In this document: positions 5,700 through 6,447 of the stretch, piece after piece
How the letters are laid out: every line of letters starts with the position of its first letter
Position numbering within the stretch: the first letter of the stretch is position 1
Source of the DNA: DATGHS01 sp035307785
GTDB taxonomy: Bacteria; Planctomycetota; Planctomycetia; Gemmatales; Gemmataceae
Length of the DNA: 6,447 bases
Direction of reading: 5' to 3'
Assembly: GCA_035307785.1 (NCBI GenBank)
Contig: DATGHS010000406.1
Coordinates: 1-6,447, forward strand
Position numbers and translations under genes: made by a program
Notes under the pieces: model-generated
Seen by the model: only the letters and a program-made list of their open reading frames with translations
Database searches by the model: none
What the model was told of the DNA's origin: nothing

Positions 5700-6447
5700 A
5701 TGCCCTTTCCCCAATTTGATCGCTCGCGCCTGAAGATTCAGCCGCTCGCCCAGCGCAAGCATGACCTCACACTAAGCCACATTCTGCCGCTCGACGCGAC
5801 ATTGCCAACCTGGAAGCACCCGGCCATTCCTGAACTTGCCCAGCGCCTGGTGGCTGCGCACCATGCAGGCAGCGCGCGCATTCTGCTGATGGGCGCGCAC
5901 GTCTTGCGAGCCGGCGTGTCGCGTTACCTCATCGACTTGATGGAGCGCGGGCTAATCAACCACATCGCCATGAATGGGGCCGGCCCGATCCACGATTGGG
6001 AGCTTGCCCTCATCGGCGCCACCACCGAAAGCGTGGCCCGCTATGTCTCCAGCGGCGAATTCGGTCTCTGGGAAGAAACGGGCCGGATGAACGATGTCAT
6101 TCGCGCGGGGGCGGCGGCGGGCGCGGGAATGGGCGAGGCCATCGGGCAGGCAATTCTCGCGGGCAACTTTCCCAATAAGGAAATCAGCGTCTTGGCAGCC
6201 GGTGTGCGGCTTGGCGTTCCGGTAACCGTGCATGCCGGCATCGGCTACGACATTTTGCACGAGCATCCCAACTGCGACGGGGCGGCGCTCGGCGCTGCCA
6301 GCTACCGCGACTTTCTCATTCTGGCCCAAACGATCACGAAACTGGAAGGCGGCGTCGCTCTGAATGCCGGCTCGGCGGTGATGGGCCCGGAAGTTTATCT
6401 GAAAGCCCTGGCGATGGCCCGCAATGTGGCGCATCAGGAAGGGAAGA
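5700..6447 (+). CDS. Deoxyhypusine synthase-family protein (partial, C-terminus beyond the right edge)
   Basis: The frame is open from ATG 5700 to the right edge: 249 codons, no stop. The protein aligns by eye with the deoxyhypusine synthase family (PF01916 type): 'ILLMGAHVLRAGVSRYLIDLMERGLINHIAMNGAGPIHDWELALIG' pattern at 61-106, with the NAD-site-like core MNGAGPIHDWELA (91-103), then ATTESV (107-112), the 'GEFGLWEETGR' segment (119-129), and 'PVTVHAGIGYDILHEHP' (about 180-196). In eukaryotes and archaea DHS uses NAD and spermidine to modify eIF5A. Bacteria lack that substrate, and bacterial relatives may instead make homospermidine or act on something unknown. The segment that would carry the active-site lysine (human K329) is not within the visible part, so activity cannot be judged. 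It follows the HAD gene on the same strand and may belong to that operon. Confidence 0.8.
   Translation, partial: MPFPQFDRSRLKIQPLAQRKHDLTLSHILPLDATLPTWKHPAIPELAQRLVAAHHAGSARILLMGAHVLRAGVSRYLIDLMERGLINHIAMNGAGPIHDWELALIGATTESVARYVSSGEFGLWEETGRMNDVIRAGAAAGAGMGEAIGQAILAGNFPNKEISVLAAGVRLGVPVTVHAGIGYDILHEHPNCDGAALGAASYRDFLILAQTITKLEGGVALNAGSAVMGPEVYLKALAMARNVAHQEGK

Noticed and set aside
5952..6434. Minus-strand 160-codon frame at the right end
   Set aside because: It lies opposite the DHS-family gene, whose translation carries recognisable family motifs throughout.

Overview
The window is about 6.4 kb of GC-rich bacterial DNA with ordinary chromosomal gene content. The best guess for the host is a planctomycete, probably of the Pirellulales type. 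This rests on four things: a very large polytopic membrane protein with an N-terminal zinc ribbon, a secreted beta-propeller sugar-active protein, a bacterial deoxyhypusine-synthase-like gene, and long perfect inverted repeats between genes. It is an inference from gene style, not a database result.

Layout, left to right. The minus strand carries the 5' part of a large membrane-protein gene (1732 down to the left edge, starting at GTG). Upstream of it is a non-coding stretch of about 290 bp that ends in two hairpin terminators. These serve a minus-strand tRNA-Leu (anticodon CAG), which has a clear sigma-70-type promoter. Next on the minus strand is a secreted five-bladed beta-propeller protein related to glycoside hydrolases (3104 to 2187). 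A nested 24-bp perfect inverted repeat then precedes miaA (4218 to 3271), the tRNA dimethylallyltransferase gene.

A divergent intergenic region of about 100 bp separates miaA from a plus-strand cluster: an SRPBCC-fold protein (4322-4780), a HAD-family phosphatase (4785-5609) and a deoxyhypusine-synthase-family protein (5700 to the right edge). The first two are 4 bp apart and almost certainly co-transcribed. The third follows a 31-bp perfect inverted repeat whose right arm ends 10 bp before its ATG and takes in the start of its likely ribosome binding site.

The housekeeping content (miaA, tRNA-Leu) is routine. The parts most worth a second look are the SRPBCC-HAD-DHS-like cluster, whose substrate is unknown; the two different classes of perfect inverted repeat; and the zinc-ribbon membrane protein, which has a non-ATG start and runs off the window. 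I saw no CRISPR array, insertion sequence, phage gene or recognisable defence system.
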